Made by a program: the position numbers and the translations under genes | Source: Acidimicrobiales bacterium | GTDB lineage: Bacteria; Actinomycetota; Acidimicrobiia; Acidimicrobiales; Acidimicrobilacustridaceae | NCBI GenBank assembly: GCA_026419545.1 | Contig: JANZZE010000008.1 | Span: 1 to 36,701, forward strand | Direction of reading: 5' to 3' | DNA length: 36,701 bases | Notes under the pieces: generated by a model | The model's input: the letters and a program-made list of their open reading frames with translations, nothing else | Told to the model about the DNA's origin: nothing | The model's database searches: none | In this document: positions 24,987 to 33,350 of the stretch, piece after piece | Layout: each line of letters begins with the position of its first letter | Numbering within the stretch: the stretch's first letter is position 1

Positions 24987-27425
24987 TCAGATCTCGCCGT
25001 TGCGCTGCATCAGGTGGAAGGTCAGCCAGCCAGGAACGACCGGCAGCCAGAACGTCACGCCGCGGAACAAGAACACCGACGAAACGGCCTTGTCCGAGCT
25101 CATCCCCAGCCCGGTGAGTGCAGCGATGAGGGCGGCTTCGACTGCGCCAAGGCCCCCAGGCGTGGGTGCCACGATCGCTACCGACGAAGCGATCAGGTAG
25201 GCAACGCCAATGTGTGCGATCGACACGCCTCCACCGAAGGCCTCGATCGAGCACACCAACGCCCCGAGAAAACCGAGCGTCACGACAGTTGAGCCACCGA
25301 TCAACATCGCGATCTTGCGAGGGCGCTTTGCCAGCTCGACCAGGCCGGTCTTGGCTTGGGCCAAAAGCGGAGCGACTCGTCTGACCACCATGCGCCGGGT
25401 GAACGGCAATGCCAGCAGGAGACCCGCGACCGCCATGACCGCAACAGCGACAAGCACGATCGTCCCCACCGGCGAGGACGAAGGGGCAGGCTCGCTCGTC
25501 AGCTCGGTCTCAACCGACGTGGCTGAGCCGACCCACAGGAGGAATACCCCGAGCAACAGCAGGTGCGCGACCAAGCCGCCGAGCGCGTTGAGGCCCACGC
25601 CTGCCACCGCCACACCCGAGTCCACGCCTCTGCGTTGGAGAAACCTGGTGTTGAGCGTCATCCCGCCAACCGATGCAGGAGCTAGCACATCAACGAAAGC
25701 CGCAGCGACCTGTGCCCGCATCATCGGGAGCATCGGTACCCGGTCAGGAACTGACCCGGCCATTGCGATACCGGCGCCGATATAAGTCACCCCCTGGGAG
25801 AACAAGAGTGGCACGAGCCATTGCCACTTTGCATCAGCAAGGGTTCGACCGATGTCTGAGACCTCTGCGAAGCGTGGCAGAAGGGCATACAGGGCCAACG
25901 CGAAGACCGCCATGCCGACGATCGTTCGGGGTTTGAACCTCGCTAGCTCTTCATAAGAAACCTCATCGATTCCGGTGGCATGCTGCACCTCGGACCGGAG
26001 TTCGTCGAGCAAGCCTTCGCGCTCACCGAGGGCTTTGCGGGTCTCGGTGCGCAGAGCCAACGGTTGCAACACGGAAAGCGAGGCACCCAACGTGTCGCGA
26101 CCCAGTACGGAAACCGCGGCGTGCACTGCCCGCGGAGCGCCAACCTCGATCGCGCTCGAGCAGAGCAGTTCTGCAACATCGGTCCGAAGCTGCAGGTCCG
26201 TCGCAGCTATCTCGCCGTAACCGAAATCAACAAGCTTTGGCCGTCCGTCATCGTCCCGAATGACATGGGCCAAGCGCAGGTCGCGGTGAGCGATACCAGC
26301 CCTCTGCAGCTGCACGACCACTTCCCACAGCCTGCACAAGGTGTCGTCATCGATCGCCTTCCCTTTTCCTTGAAGGTGCTCGCCGCCAAGGTGCTCGAAC
26401 GCGAGCACCATGCCTCCGGGGTTAACCTCGGCCAGTGCGGTCAGGTCCGCGGTCGGCACACCCCTATCGGCCGCGTACAGCGCAACCAGCGCTTCGTGTT
26501 CGACCGATCGGCGAAGGGTCGAGAATGGCTGTTCATTGACGGCGTCCCGGAGACGAAGCCGCCGATAGAGCTGGACCAACCGATCGGCTTCGGCACGGTC
26601 CGGCGGGAACACCTTCACGAAATGTCGGTTGCCGTTCCGTTCGACGCAGCAATAGGTCGTCGACCCACGGACTCCCGACGCCAGGAATTCGAGTCTCGCC
26701 GGATCCAGGCCGGCCGAACACAAGGCGCGTACCACCGCAGTGCCAGTCGGACGCCGGTTCGGCGAACCGAACACCAGCAGGATCAAAGCGCCGAGGAGGT
26801 AGCCCAGGACGATGGCTATTGCCACGTCATAGGGCGAGTCAGCACCTGAGGCGATCCGGGTGAACGCAGCAAGCGCGATGAGGCCGACTCCGAACCGTCG
26901 CCACGGGCGATCTAAGAACGATGCCAGGACCGTGAGAACGGCCGAGGCGCCAGCGAGGAATCGGGCGCCGGGATAGGCAACGGCCCGCAGCTCTCCGAGC
27001 TGACCGGGTAGCGCGACCTCGGAGGAGAGCGCCGAGCTGACCCCGAACATCGCGATCGCCCCTGCACCGGCGGCCAAGGCCACCATGAACATCGTGCGCA
27101 ACCGACCGATCACAACAAGCGCTATCACGACGGCAACCGGCCCCACGATCCCGACAACTTGCCCCAGCGCGATCAGGATTGTCGCCAACACCTCAGGCAC
27201 GGCATCGGCGAGGTGCACCACATCCCTTTCAGCGCCGCTCAAGCCACCGCGGAAAACTGCTGCAATCAGCACCGCTGCCACGAAAGCCACGGTTGCCTCC
27301 ACTGCGCGCACTGCGTCCCCGGCGGTGCGGACGAAGGCTGGTTGGCTCGGCTCGATGATCTCCACAGTCGGGCTCGCTGCGGCGGCGTCCGACCCGTGAT
27401 TACGGTTGGCTCGAATACTCGGCAC
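24987..27425 (-). CDS. PAP2-like/kinase-like/flippase three-part membrane fusion protein
   Basis: The protein has 812 residues from the GTG at 27425, chosen because GGAG lies 7 nt upstream and a TACGGT box lies 29 nt upstream. A longer in-frame start at 27566 has no support. Residues 40-220 form about six membrane helices arranged like a PAP2 lipid phosphatase, but the PSGH motif reads YPGAR (151-155) and the SRxxxGxHxxxD motif reads TRIASGADSPYD (189-200), so both catalytic histidines are gone. Residues of about 247-425 are kinase-like: Lys271 in HFVKVF, Glu311, HRD at 380-382 and DFG at 400-402, with His387 in place of the usual metal-binding Asn. Residues 500-805 form a YbhN/MprF-type (UPF0104, TIGR00374) flippase domain with the signature PTPGGLGAVE (753-762). 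Substrate unknown. Transport of a lipid controlled by the kinase-like part is a reasonable guess only. Confidence 0.85.
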   Translation of the reverse strand: MPSIRANRNHGSDAAAASPTVEIIEPSQPAFVRTAGDAVRAVEATVAFVAAVLIAAVFRGGLSGAERDVVHLADAVPEVLATILIALGQVVGIVGPVAVVIALVVIGRLRTMFMVALAAGAGAIAMFGVSSALSSEVALPGQLGELRAVAYPGARFLAGASAVLTVLASFLDRPWRRFGVGLIALAAFTRIASGADSPYDVAIAIVLGYLLGALILLVFGSPNRRPTGTAVVRALCSAGLDPARLEFLASGVRGSTTYCCVERNGNRHFVKVFPPDRAEADRLVQLYRRLRLRDAVNEQPFSTLRRSVEHEALVALYAADRGVPTADLTALAEVNPGGMVLAFEHLGGEHLQGKGKAIDDDTLCRLWEVVVQLQRAGIAHRDLRLAHVIRDDDGRPKLVDFGYGEIAATDLQLRTDVAELLCSSAIEVGAPRAVHAAVSVLGRDTLGASLSVLQPLALRTETRKALGEREGLLDELRSEVQHATGIDEVSYEELARFKPRTIVGMAVFALALYALLPRFAEVSDIGRTLADAKWQWLVPLLFSQGVTYIGAGIAMAGSVPDRVPMLPMMRAQVAAAFVDVLAPASVGGMTLNTRFLQRRGVDSGVAVAGVGLNALGGLVAHLLLLGVFLLWVGSATSVETELTSEPAPSSSPVGTIVLVAVAVMAVAGLLLALPFTRRMVVRRVAPLLAQAKTGLVELAKRPRKIAMLIGGSTVVTLGFLGALVCSIEAFGGGVSIAHIGVAYLIASSVAIVAPTPGGLGAVEAALIAALTGLGMSSDKAVSSVFLFRGVTFWLPVVPGWLTFHLMQRNGEI

Positions 27426-27432
27426 TCGACGA

Positions 27433-27492
27433 CTCCGGCGAGTTGGCTTGATCAACCGTACTCGGATCCAGAAGGTCTGCGGTCGACCGCAG
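27433..27492 (-). promoter_or_regulatory. Promoter and palindromic operator candidate of the fusion gene
   Basis: On the minus strand, in order: a perfect 16-bp palindrome CTGCGGTCGACCGCAG (27477-27492), a -10-like TACGGT (27455-27460) and a GGAG ribosome site (27433-27436). The palindrome covers about where a -35 box would lie, a usual place for a repressor or activator to bind. Confidence 0.5.
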
Positions 27493-27615
27493 CTAGCGAG
27501 GATGCACCCGACAAGATTGCGCCAACGAATCTCCCGGCAAGCCGGACGCCAGCATCTGGGCTGCAATCAGCACCCCGGGCGATACAAAACGTCTCAGCCC
27601 GGGCCTTGATTCAAG

Positions 27616-27687
27616 AGCGGGTGACGGGAATCGAACCCGCATAACCAGCTTGGAAGGCTGGGGCTCTAGCCATTGAGCTACACCCGC
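27616..27687 (-). tRNA. tRNA-Gly (anticodon TCC)
   Basis: A 72-nt cloverleaf on the minus strand: acceptor GCGGGTG/CACCCGC, D arm GCTC...GAGC, anticodon stem CCAGC/GCTGG with loop CTTCCAA (anticodon TCC) and T arm GCGGG-TTCGATT-CCCGT. The discriminator is T. The CCA end is not encoded. Confidence 0.97.
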
Positions 27688-27743
27688 GAGGAATCGACAG
27701 TTTAGTGCGCGCACGACCCGATCCCGAAGGCGTGGCCAGTCGT

Positions 27744-30104
27744 TCAGCCACCGAACAACGTTCGTCGAACCAATGACGGATCCGATTCGATGTCTCCGTC
27801 ACGGAACCGAAGAGGCCTCGTCTGTTTCGCGGCGTACGCCTCGGTCCCGTCGACATGGTGCAAAGACTCCGGGTCACCAGATTGACCGTAGACGAGCAGG
27901 CCAACCCCGCGGGGCCCGTCGGCTGTCAGCTCGACCGCCATGAGGAAACTCGTGCCATAGGTGACGAGATACCCCCCGTCACCGAGCCCCGTCCTAGCCC
28001 GGCCTGGGAGAGCGACAGGCGGGACCGGCGCGGGCTCAAGTGACGCTGCGGGGAGCGCCCCCCAGGGGGCGAGCACGTTGAGCACGCCATCACCTTCGCC
28101 CCCACCATGCACCGGGATCCGACGGTCGCCACGGCTGGCCCACTGGATGTCGCCAAGCGGCGCGTCGAGCGGTACGCCCGCACGGTCGAGCACCCGGACC
28201 GCGTGACCCATAGCGTGGACGACCGGGTCGTCACCATCATCGTCGGCGTGTGCGGCCAACCCGTACGGCGTACCGACTGGGTCGTCAGGATCGAATGCCG
28301 CAGCAAAGAGCGTTCCGGCATCAACCCACGCACTCACGGGGAAGCCTGCCATGAACTCCCGCCAAAGCGCGGCTCCACGCGATTCGATCGAGAAGCATCG
28401 GTCCCAGCGCTCGAGGATGTCCGCTGCCTGGACCAGGTCGGCGTCGTGGCCTCCGACCGTCACCTTGCCGACCGCACGACAACGACTAATCACCGCATCG
28501 ACGAGCAGTTCTGCGCTGAGGCTTGCGTTGTCGAACACCGCTGCGACCAGGTCATCCAAGGTGACGTTCCCCCGCCGGGCCAGGGCGGCGGCCCGGCGGA
28601 GGTTCTGTCGCGTCCGAAGGCTTTGCGGCGTTGCTTCAAGGCCGTTCAACGGCGAGAACCCCTCGAGCCGGACCTGGGGGTTCGGGAGCCAGTGCGAGTC
28701 GTTGGCGTTGAGCACGAAGTCACGCCGCTCGATCTGGGGCAACTCACCAAACGGTTCAAGACCAGGCGAACGGGCGCCGTCAACGACGACCCACTCGTCG
28801 TCGGGATCGCTGCCATCGAGCAGCGCGACCCGGTTCTCGTAGAGCAACGCGGCAACGAAGTCGTCCCGCAGACGGGAACGGAAGCGTTCACGAGCTCCTG
28901 CGCTCAGCTTCGGGGTCGCAGATGCATCACAATACCAGACCCTTCCTGACCGGTCGGCTGCCACCGTGTTGACCCAAGGCATCCCCTGCACCTCCCGGAA
29001 CACGGCTTTGAATGCGTCGAGGTCGGTCGCCCGATCCATCCCGATGAACTGGCGCAGGAATCCGGTGTTGTCCAGATTTGCGTCGCGGTAGGTGAATCCG
29101 ACTTCAAGCCCCCAGCCGAGCAAGGGAAGATTCACCATCGGCCCGTAATGGCTCGACCAGAGCGTGCGCGAAACAAAGCCAATCGAGCCGTCGTCCTCCA
29201 GCACCTCGATCGTGTAGGTCTCCGGGACGCAGTCACGAACCTCGTCGCCGTAGCGATAGCGGGTCGGGTCACCCGGCAACAGCTCGAGTCGGTAAAGCGT
29301 GAACCGATGACCGCAAGAAAAAGTGTGGGCCCAAGCCACGCCTTCGTTGAACCCCATCTGAACCCCGGGCGTACCGAGAAGAGAAACGCCGTAAACGTCG
29401 AGCTCGCCCGGGATGGTCAGGTGGCATTCCCAGAATCGAGCCTCGCCATACCAGGGGAAGTGTGGGTTGGCGAGGACCATGCCGTGGCCAGACGTGCTGA
29501 TGTCCCCGCCCACCGCCCAACCGTTGCTCGCCCCGGGCGGCGCAACCAGCGCGTCAAGGGGCGAAGGAGGCACCGGACCGTCCGGTCCGGGTGCCTCAGC
29601 GCGGCCGATCAACGGAGCAAGATTCCGCCCACTGGCCATGAGCGCGACGTCACCGAGATACGCATACAGATCGAGCACGTCGATCGGGCGGATCCAGTCT
29701 GCGTCCCGACACCACTCAGGTAGGGCACCGCGTTGCCTTGCCTCGGCGACCCAGCTGTTGTAGCCGGCGACGTAGCCCTCAACCATGGCCTCGATCTCCG
29801 GTGGCTGCGCTTCACGCAGATCCACAGCTCGATCTGCAACCCCAAGGGCCAGGTAGCCGAAGTCGCTGGCAAGGTGCGCGCCATCGCGGCCTGGTCCGTG
29901 GAAACGGGCACGCTCACTTCGCACCTTCACGATCTGATCGGCGATCGTTGCCAGGTTGTCCCGAGCGCACGCCCAACCTTGGCCGAACCCCAAGCCACCC
30001 CAGTCATCGGCTCGGATGTGCGCGACGCCATGGGTCGTCCAGCGGATCTCGGCTGCGAACCGCCCACCAACTGCTTCTCGCTCCACCGCCTGTTCACTGA
30101 TCAC
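27744..30104 (-). CDS. Penicillin acylase family (PvdQ/aculeacin-acylase-like) Ntn hydrolase
   Basis: The protein has 787 residues. The enzyme class hydrolyses amide-linked acyl chains (acyl-homoserine lactones, lipopeptides, beta-lactams) after self-cleavage into two chains. The predicted cut is before Ser193 in PPGA/SNGWAVGG, which becomes the N-terminal nucleophile. GMVLANPHFPW follows as in PvdQ relatives, and LNANDSHWLPNP carries the oxyanion/catalytic Asn region. LRTRQNLRRA and the C-terminal RTGLGDGGYLVTYGTSFLMAVEL are also family-like. GTG at 30104 has AGGGGG just upstream. Neither this start nor the longer one at 30143 gives a signal peptide, although family members are usually exported. 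The gene is divergent from the CBS gene and shares a 122-bp promoter region with it. The substrate cannot be told from the sequence. Confidence 0.85.
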   Translation of the reverse strand: MISEQAVEREAVGGRFAAEIRWTTHGVAHIRADDWGGLGFGQGWACARDNLATIADQIVKVRSERARFHGPGRDGAHLASDFGYLALGVADRAVDLREAQPPEIEAMVEGYVAGYNSWVAEARQRGALPEWCRDADWIRPIDVLDLYAYLGDVALMASGRNLAPLIGRAEAPGPDGPVPPSPLDALVAPPGASNGWAVGGDISTSGHGMVLANPHFPWYGEARFWECHLTIPGELDVYGVSLLGTPGVQMGFNEGVAWAHTFSCGHRFTLYRLELLPGDPTRYRYGDEVRDCVPETYTIEVLEDDGSIGFVSRTLWSSHYGPMVNLPLLGWGLEVGFTYRDANLDNTGFLRQFIGMDRATDLDAFKAVFREVQGMPWVNTVAADRSGRVWYCDASATPKLSAGARERFRSRLRDDFVAALLYENRVALLDGSDPDDEWVVVDGARSPGLEPFGELPQIERRDFVLNANDSHWLPNPQVRLEGFSPLNGLEATPQSLRTRQNLRRAAALARRGNVTLDDLVAAVFDNASLSAELLVDAVISRCRAVGKVTVGGHDADLVQAADILERWDRCFSIESRGAALWREFMAGFPVSAWVDAGTLFAAAFDPDDPVGTPYGLAAHADDDGDDPVVHAMGHAVRVLDRAGVPLDAPLGDIQWASRGDRRIPVHGGGEGDGVLNVLAPWGALPAASLEPAPVPPVALPGRARTGLGDGGYLVTYGTSFLMAVELTADGPRGVGLLVYGQSGDPESLHHVDGTEAYAAKQTRPLRFRDGDIESDPSLVRRTLFGG

Positions 30105-30226
30105 TGTTCCCCCTTTTTGCGCGATTGGCCGCCATGGTGCCATCAGGGGTCAGCCTGCGCGGCACGGATCGCCGGAATGGGGTACACAGGGTGGCGGGAA
30201 TGAGAGAGGAGCCCAAAGGAGGCGCC

Positions 30227-30661
30227 ATGAATGTCGAGGCGATCCTGCGGAGCAAAGGGTCATGGGTAGCGACGATCACACCTGAAGCTGGGGTCGTAGA
30301 AGCGGCCGCGCTCCTGGCACGACACGGCATCGGAGCGCTCGTCGTGTGCAACCCGGCTGAGAAGATCGTGGGGATTGTGTCCGAACGCGACATCACTCGA
30401 GCACTGGGTGCGGTCGGCTCAGCTATCGCCAACCTGCACGTCGCCGACATCATGACCCGCGAGGTTCACACCTGTTCACGTCGAGACAGCGTCGACAAGC
30501 TTGCGCTCGACATGACGCAGCGGCGCATCCGCCACCTTCCAGTCGTCGGCGACGGCGAACTCGTCGGGCTGGTCAGCATCGGCGATGTGGTGAAGTCGCG
30601 CATCGACGAGTTGCAACAAGAAACCAACGCGCTCCATCGCTACATCACCGACGGTCGTTGA
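30227..30661 (+). CDS. CBS-domain pair protein
   Basis: The protein has 144 residues, made almost only of two CBS domains (about 12-62 and 75-125). IVGIVSERDITRAL and LVGLVSIGDVVKSRIDE close the two halves, and ADIMTREVHTC opens the second. CBS pairs bind adenosine nucleotides (AMP, ATP, S-adenosylmethionine) and act as energy sensors. No effector domain is attached. The ATG at 30227 is chosen because AAAGGAGG ends 4 nt before it. Longer starts upstream (30125) lack a site. It is followed by the alcohol dehydrogenase gene after 54 nt, but that gene appears to have its own promoter. Confidence 0.92.
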   Translation: MNVEAILRSKGSWVATITPEAGVVEAAALLARHGIGALVVCNPAEKIVGIVSERDITRALGAVGSAIANLHVADIMTREVHTCSRRDSVDKLALDMTQRRIRHLPVVGDGELVGLVSIGDVVKSRIDELQQETNALHRYITDGR

Positions 30662-30703
30662 ACGCGCTCAGCGTCCTAGCCCACGTGGGTCGAAGCCAGC
30701 CCG

Positions 30704-30709
30704 TACAGT
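30704..30709 (+). promoter_or_regulatory. -10 box candidate for the alcohol dehydrogenase gene
   Basis: TACAGT ends 6 nt before the ATG at 30716, and there is no Shine-Dalgarno sequence. The block TACAGTTGCGCC-ATG resembles TACCGTTTTGCGCCT-ATG at rplU. Confidence 0.45.
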
Positions 30710-30715
30710 TGCGCC

Positions 30716-31735
30716 ATGCACGCTGCTGTCCTGCAAGAACCCGGCCAACCGCTCGCTGTCGTCGAAGTCGACGACCCGACGCCTGCAGCCGACGAAGTAC
30801 TCCTCGCCGTGGAGGCCTGCGGCATCTGTGGTTCTGATCTGCACGTTTCTGACGTCTTGCCTGCACCTGGATTGATCATGGGCCATGAGCTCTGCGGCAC
30901 CGTGGTGGCGGTCGGCGGCCAAGTCCGATCCGAAGCCCCACTCTTGGGTGAAGGGGTGCGGGTTGCTGCCTTGTCGCTCGCCACCTGTGGCCGCTGCATT
31001 GCCTGCCGAACCGGCCGGGTCCGCAAATGCGTCGAGGCGAAGATGATCGGGATCGAGCGGCCCGGCGGTTACGCCGAACTCATCACAATCCCGGCTCGGG
31101 ACGTGGTGCCGCTCCCAGAAGGGCTCGACCACCGTCACGGCGCCCTGATCGAACCCTTGGCCGTCGGGATCCACACCGTGAACCGGGCTGGCATCGCGTT
31201 CGGCGACGATGTCCTGGTCCTCGGCGGCGGCCCGATAGGCGTAGGTGTAGCGATTTGGCTGACCCAAGCTGGAGCACGGGAGGTCATCGTGAGCGATCCG
31301 GTCGCCAGTCGACGCGAGCTCGCAATGACCGTCGGCGCGACCGGCACCCTTGATCCGATGCGCGAAGACGTCGCAACCGGTTTCGCCGCCATCACCGGAT
31401 CACCACCGCGTCATGTCATCGAGTGCGTGGGAATCCCAGGGCTTCTCCAACACGCGGTCGACGTTGCCGCAACGGACGCAACGATCACCGTCGCCGGTGT
31501 TTGCGTCTCCCCCGACCAGATCGTGCCGTGGACATTCATGGCGAAGGAGACCGACGTGCGGTTCTCCTTCTACTACACCGCCCACGAATTCAACACCGTC
31601 ATCGACATGATCAATCTCGGTCGCATCGATCCCCTCCCCCTTATCACCGACGAGATCTCCCTGGACGAGGTCCCAAGTCGCTTCCAAACGCTCAAACAAC
31701 CAACTGACCACTGCAAGGTGCTCATCCGCCCTTGA
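30716..31735 (+). CDS. Zinc-dependent medium-chain alcohol dehydrogenase
   Basis: The protein has 339 residues. Catalytic zinc ligands are Cys38 (CGICGSDLH) and His57-Glu58 (GHELCG). The structural zinc loop has C91, C94, C97 and C105 (CGRCIACRTGRVRKC). The Rossmann fold begins with LVLGGGPIGVGVAIWLTQAGA (about 163-183), with DPV after the second strand, which suggests NAD rather than NADP. The sorbitol/threonine-dehydrogenase branch of the MDR superfamily is likely, and the natural alcohol is unknown. It stands between the CBS gene and the LLM oxidoreductase on the same strand. A promoter-like palindrome separates it from the latter, so these are probably separate transcripts. The start lacks a ribosome site and has a TANNNT box 6 nt upstream. 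Confidence 0.92.
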   Translation: MHAAVLQEPGQPLAVVEVDDPTPAADEVLLAVEACGICGSDLHVSDVLPAPGLIMGHELCGTVVAVGGQVRSEAPLLGEGVRVAALSLATCGRCIACRTGRVRKCVEAKMIGIERPGGYAELITIPARDVVPLPEGLDHRHGALIEPLAVGIHTVNRAGIAFGDDVLVLGGGPIGVGVAIWLTQAGAREVIVSDPVASRRELAMTVGATGTLDPMREDVATGFAAITGSPPRHVIECVGIPGLLQHAVDVAATDATITVAGVCVSPDQIVPWTFMAKETDVRFSFYYTAHEFNTVIDMINLGRIDPLPLITDEISLDEVPSRFQTLKQPTDHCKVLIRP

Positions 31736-31750
31736 CCCCGCCCACCTGGG

Positions 31751-31767
31751 TTGCACTTGTAGTGCAA
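31751..31767 (+). promoter_or_regulatory. 17-bp palindromic operator candidate before the LLM oxidoreductase gene
   Basis: TTGCACT-tgt-AGTGCAA is a perfect inverted repeat with 7-bp arms. A -10-like TAGGGT lies at 31777-31782, so the palindrome covers the -35 region. The shape is that of a TetR-family operator. The first half could also act as a -35 box (TTGCAC). Confidence 0.6.
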
Positions 31768-31806
31768 TATTCGCGCTAGGGTTGGGCGACACCTGAAGGG
31801 GGGATC

Positions 31807-33033
31807 ATGAGGTTCGGGACGTTCTACGAGATGCAGCTGCCGCGACCCTGGACCGAGGAAAGCGAATACGACCTGTACCAACAAGCGCTCGACCAGGTGG
31901 AGCTGTCTGACCGCCTCGGGTTCGACTACGTGTGGGAAGTCGAACACCACCATCTCGAGGAGTACTCACATTCCTCAGCACCCGAGGTTTTCTTGGCCGC
32001 AGCGTCACAGAGGACCAAACAGATCCGTCTCGGCCACGGCGTGATGCTCGTTCCACCCCCCTACAACCACCCGGTCCGTTGTGCCGAGCGCATCGCCACC
32101 TTGGACCTGATCTCGGGCGGCCGAGTCGAGTTCGGCACCGGCGAGTCGGCCACCATGCTCGAGATGGGCGGCTTCGGGATCGACCCGGCGCTCAAGAAGC
32201 GCATGTGGCGGGAGGCAGTCGAGCAGATCGCCAACATGCTCGTGATGGACCCCTACCCCGGCTTCGACGGCGAGTTCTTCTCGATGCCGTGCCGCAACGT
32301 GTTGCCCAAGCCACGCCAGAAACCGCACCCGCCGGTGTGGGTGGCCTGCACCAACCCCAACACCATCAAGTGGGCGGCCCGCCACGGGCTCGGCGCCCTG
32401 ACGTTCGCCTTCACCGACCCCGACAACATGCGGGAGTGGGTGGCCGACTACTACCGGATCCTTCGCGAGGAGTGCGAACCCGTCACCCATGTCGTCAATC
32501 CGAACGTCGCGGTCGTCACCCCGTTTTCGGTCCACGAAGACGAAGACGAAGCGATACGCCGGGGCATGGACGGCTTCCGGTTCTTCCAGTACGCGCTGAT
32601 CAGGCTCGCCGCCGGGAATCCGACCCGGCCTGGCAACACCAACCTGTGGTCGGACTACCTCGAATCGAAGAAGCAGATGAACCAGTTCGACTTCTTCACT
32701 CGCTATGGCGGGATCGGCACCCCCGACCAGGTACGCGAGCACCTCCAGGGCTACGCAGACGCCGGCGTCGACCAAGTGATCTTCATCCAGCAAAGCGGCA
32801 AGAACACCCACGAACACATCTGCGAATCCCTCGAGTTGTTCGCGACCAAGGTGATGGACCACTTCAAGGAGAACGAAGCAGACCGCGAAGCAGCCAAACA
32901 CGAGGAACTTGCTCCGTTCATCGCCACGGCTTTCGAGCGCAAGAACTGGATGGAGCCGATCGCTCCCGAGGCGGTGCCCGAGGTGCCGTCGGTGCTTGCA
33001 CAGATGAGCCAGCAGAGCCAGGCGACCGGCTGA
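31807..33033 (+). CDS. LLM-class (bacterial-luciferase-like) flavin/F420-dependent oxidoreductase
   Basis: The protein has 408 residues, longer than the usual 330-380. The TIM-barrel landmarks are MRFGTFYEMQLPRPW at the first strand, LGFDYVWEVEHHHLEEYS with the EHH/EH segment (about 45-55), IRLGHGVMLVPPPYNHPVRCAERIATLDLISGGRVEFGTGE (about 73-115) and GTPDQVREHLQGYADAGVDQVIFIQQSG (about 303-330). The family uses FMN or coenzyme F420 for monooxygenation or hydride transfer. Acidimicrobial members are often F420-linked, but the cofactor cannot be read here. The extra C-terminal 60 residues are a charged helix ending in a Gln/Ser tail. The ribosome site AAGGGGGG lies 3-4 nt before the ATG. A palindromic site upstream suggests control by a repressor not encoded in the window. 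Confidence 0.9.
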   Translation: MRFGTFYEMQLPRPWTEESEYDLYQQALDQVELSDRLGFDYVWEVEHHHLEEYSHSSAPEVFLAAASQRTKQIRLGHGVMLVPPPYNHPVRCAERIATLDLISGGRVEFGTGESATMLEMGGFGIDPALKKRMWREAVEQIANMLVMDPYPGFDGEFFSMPCRNVLPKPRQKPHPPVWVACTNPNTIKWAARHGLGALTFAFTDPDNMREWVADYYRILREECEPVTHVVNPNVAVVTPFSVHEDEDEAIRRGMDGFRFFQYALIRLAAGNPTRPGNTNLWSDYLESKKQMNQFDFFTRYGGIGTPDQVREHLQGYADAGVDQVIFIQQSGKNTHEHICESLELFATKVMDHFKENEADREAAKHEELAPFIATAFERKNWMEPIAPEAVPEVPSVLAQMSQQSQATG

Positions 33034-33153
33034 TCACCTCACGCCCAGCGGCAGGTTCGGCGTTGGCGCCTCGGTGGTCGGAACTGATGGCGAGCTCCTT
33101 GTCCTAGACGACGGAACGACTCGTTCAGCAGTCGTCGTGACAACAGCCGCTAG

Positions 33154-33227
33154 CGCCCCCGGCAGGATTCGAACCTGCGACCATCGGATTAGAAGTCCGG
33201 TGCTCTGTCCATCTGAGCTACGAGGGC
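33154..33227 (-). tRNA. tRNA-Arg (anticodon TCT)
   Basis: A 74-nt cloverleaf on the minus strand: acceptor GCCCTCG/CGGGGGC, D arm GCTC/GAGC, anticodon stem CCGGA/TCCGA with loop CTTCTAA (anticodon TCT) and T arm GCAGG-TTCGAAT-CCTGC. The discriminator is G. The CCA end is not encoded. The top anticodon-stem pair 27:43 is C-A, a mismatch. The other four pairs are standard. Confidence 0.96.
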
Positions 33228-33350
33228 CGGCTACAAGCGTAGGCGCCGCGCGCCCATCAACGGGCAAACCGGGGGGAGTCGCGGCAAGCCAGCGCCGTTC
33301 GTCCCGGCGTGCGCAAAATGCCCAGCTAACCCCGAGCCGCGGAAACGTGA

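Noticed and set aside
24229-25254. Long minus-strand open frame across tRNA-Pro and the lipoprotein-like gene
   Set aside because: It contains the complement of a tRNA and overlaps the better-supported plus-strand gene. Its translation is low-complexity.
33034-33153. Inverted ACGACG/CGTCGT sequence after the LLM gene as a terminator
   Set aside because: The pairing is interrupted and no T run follows.
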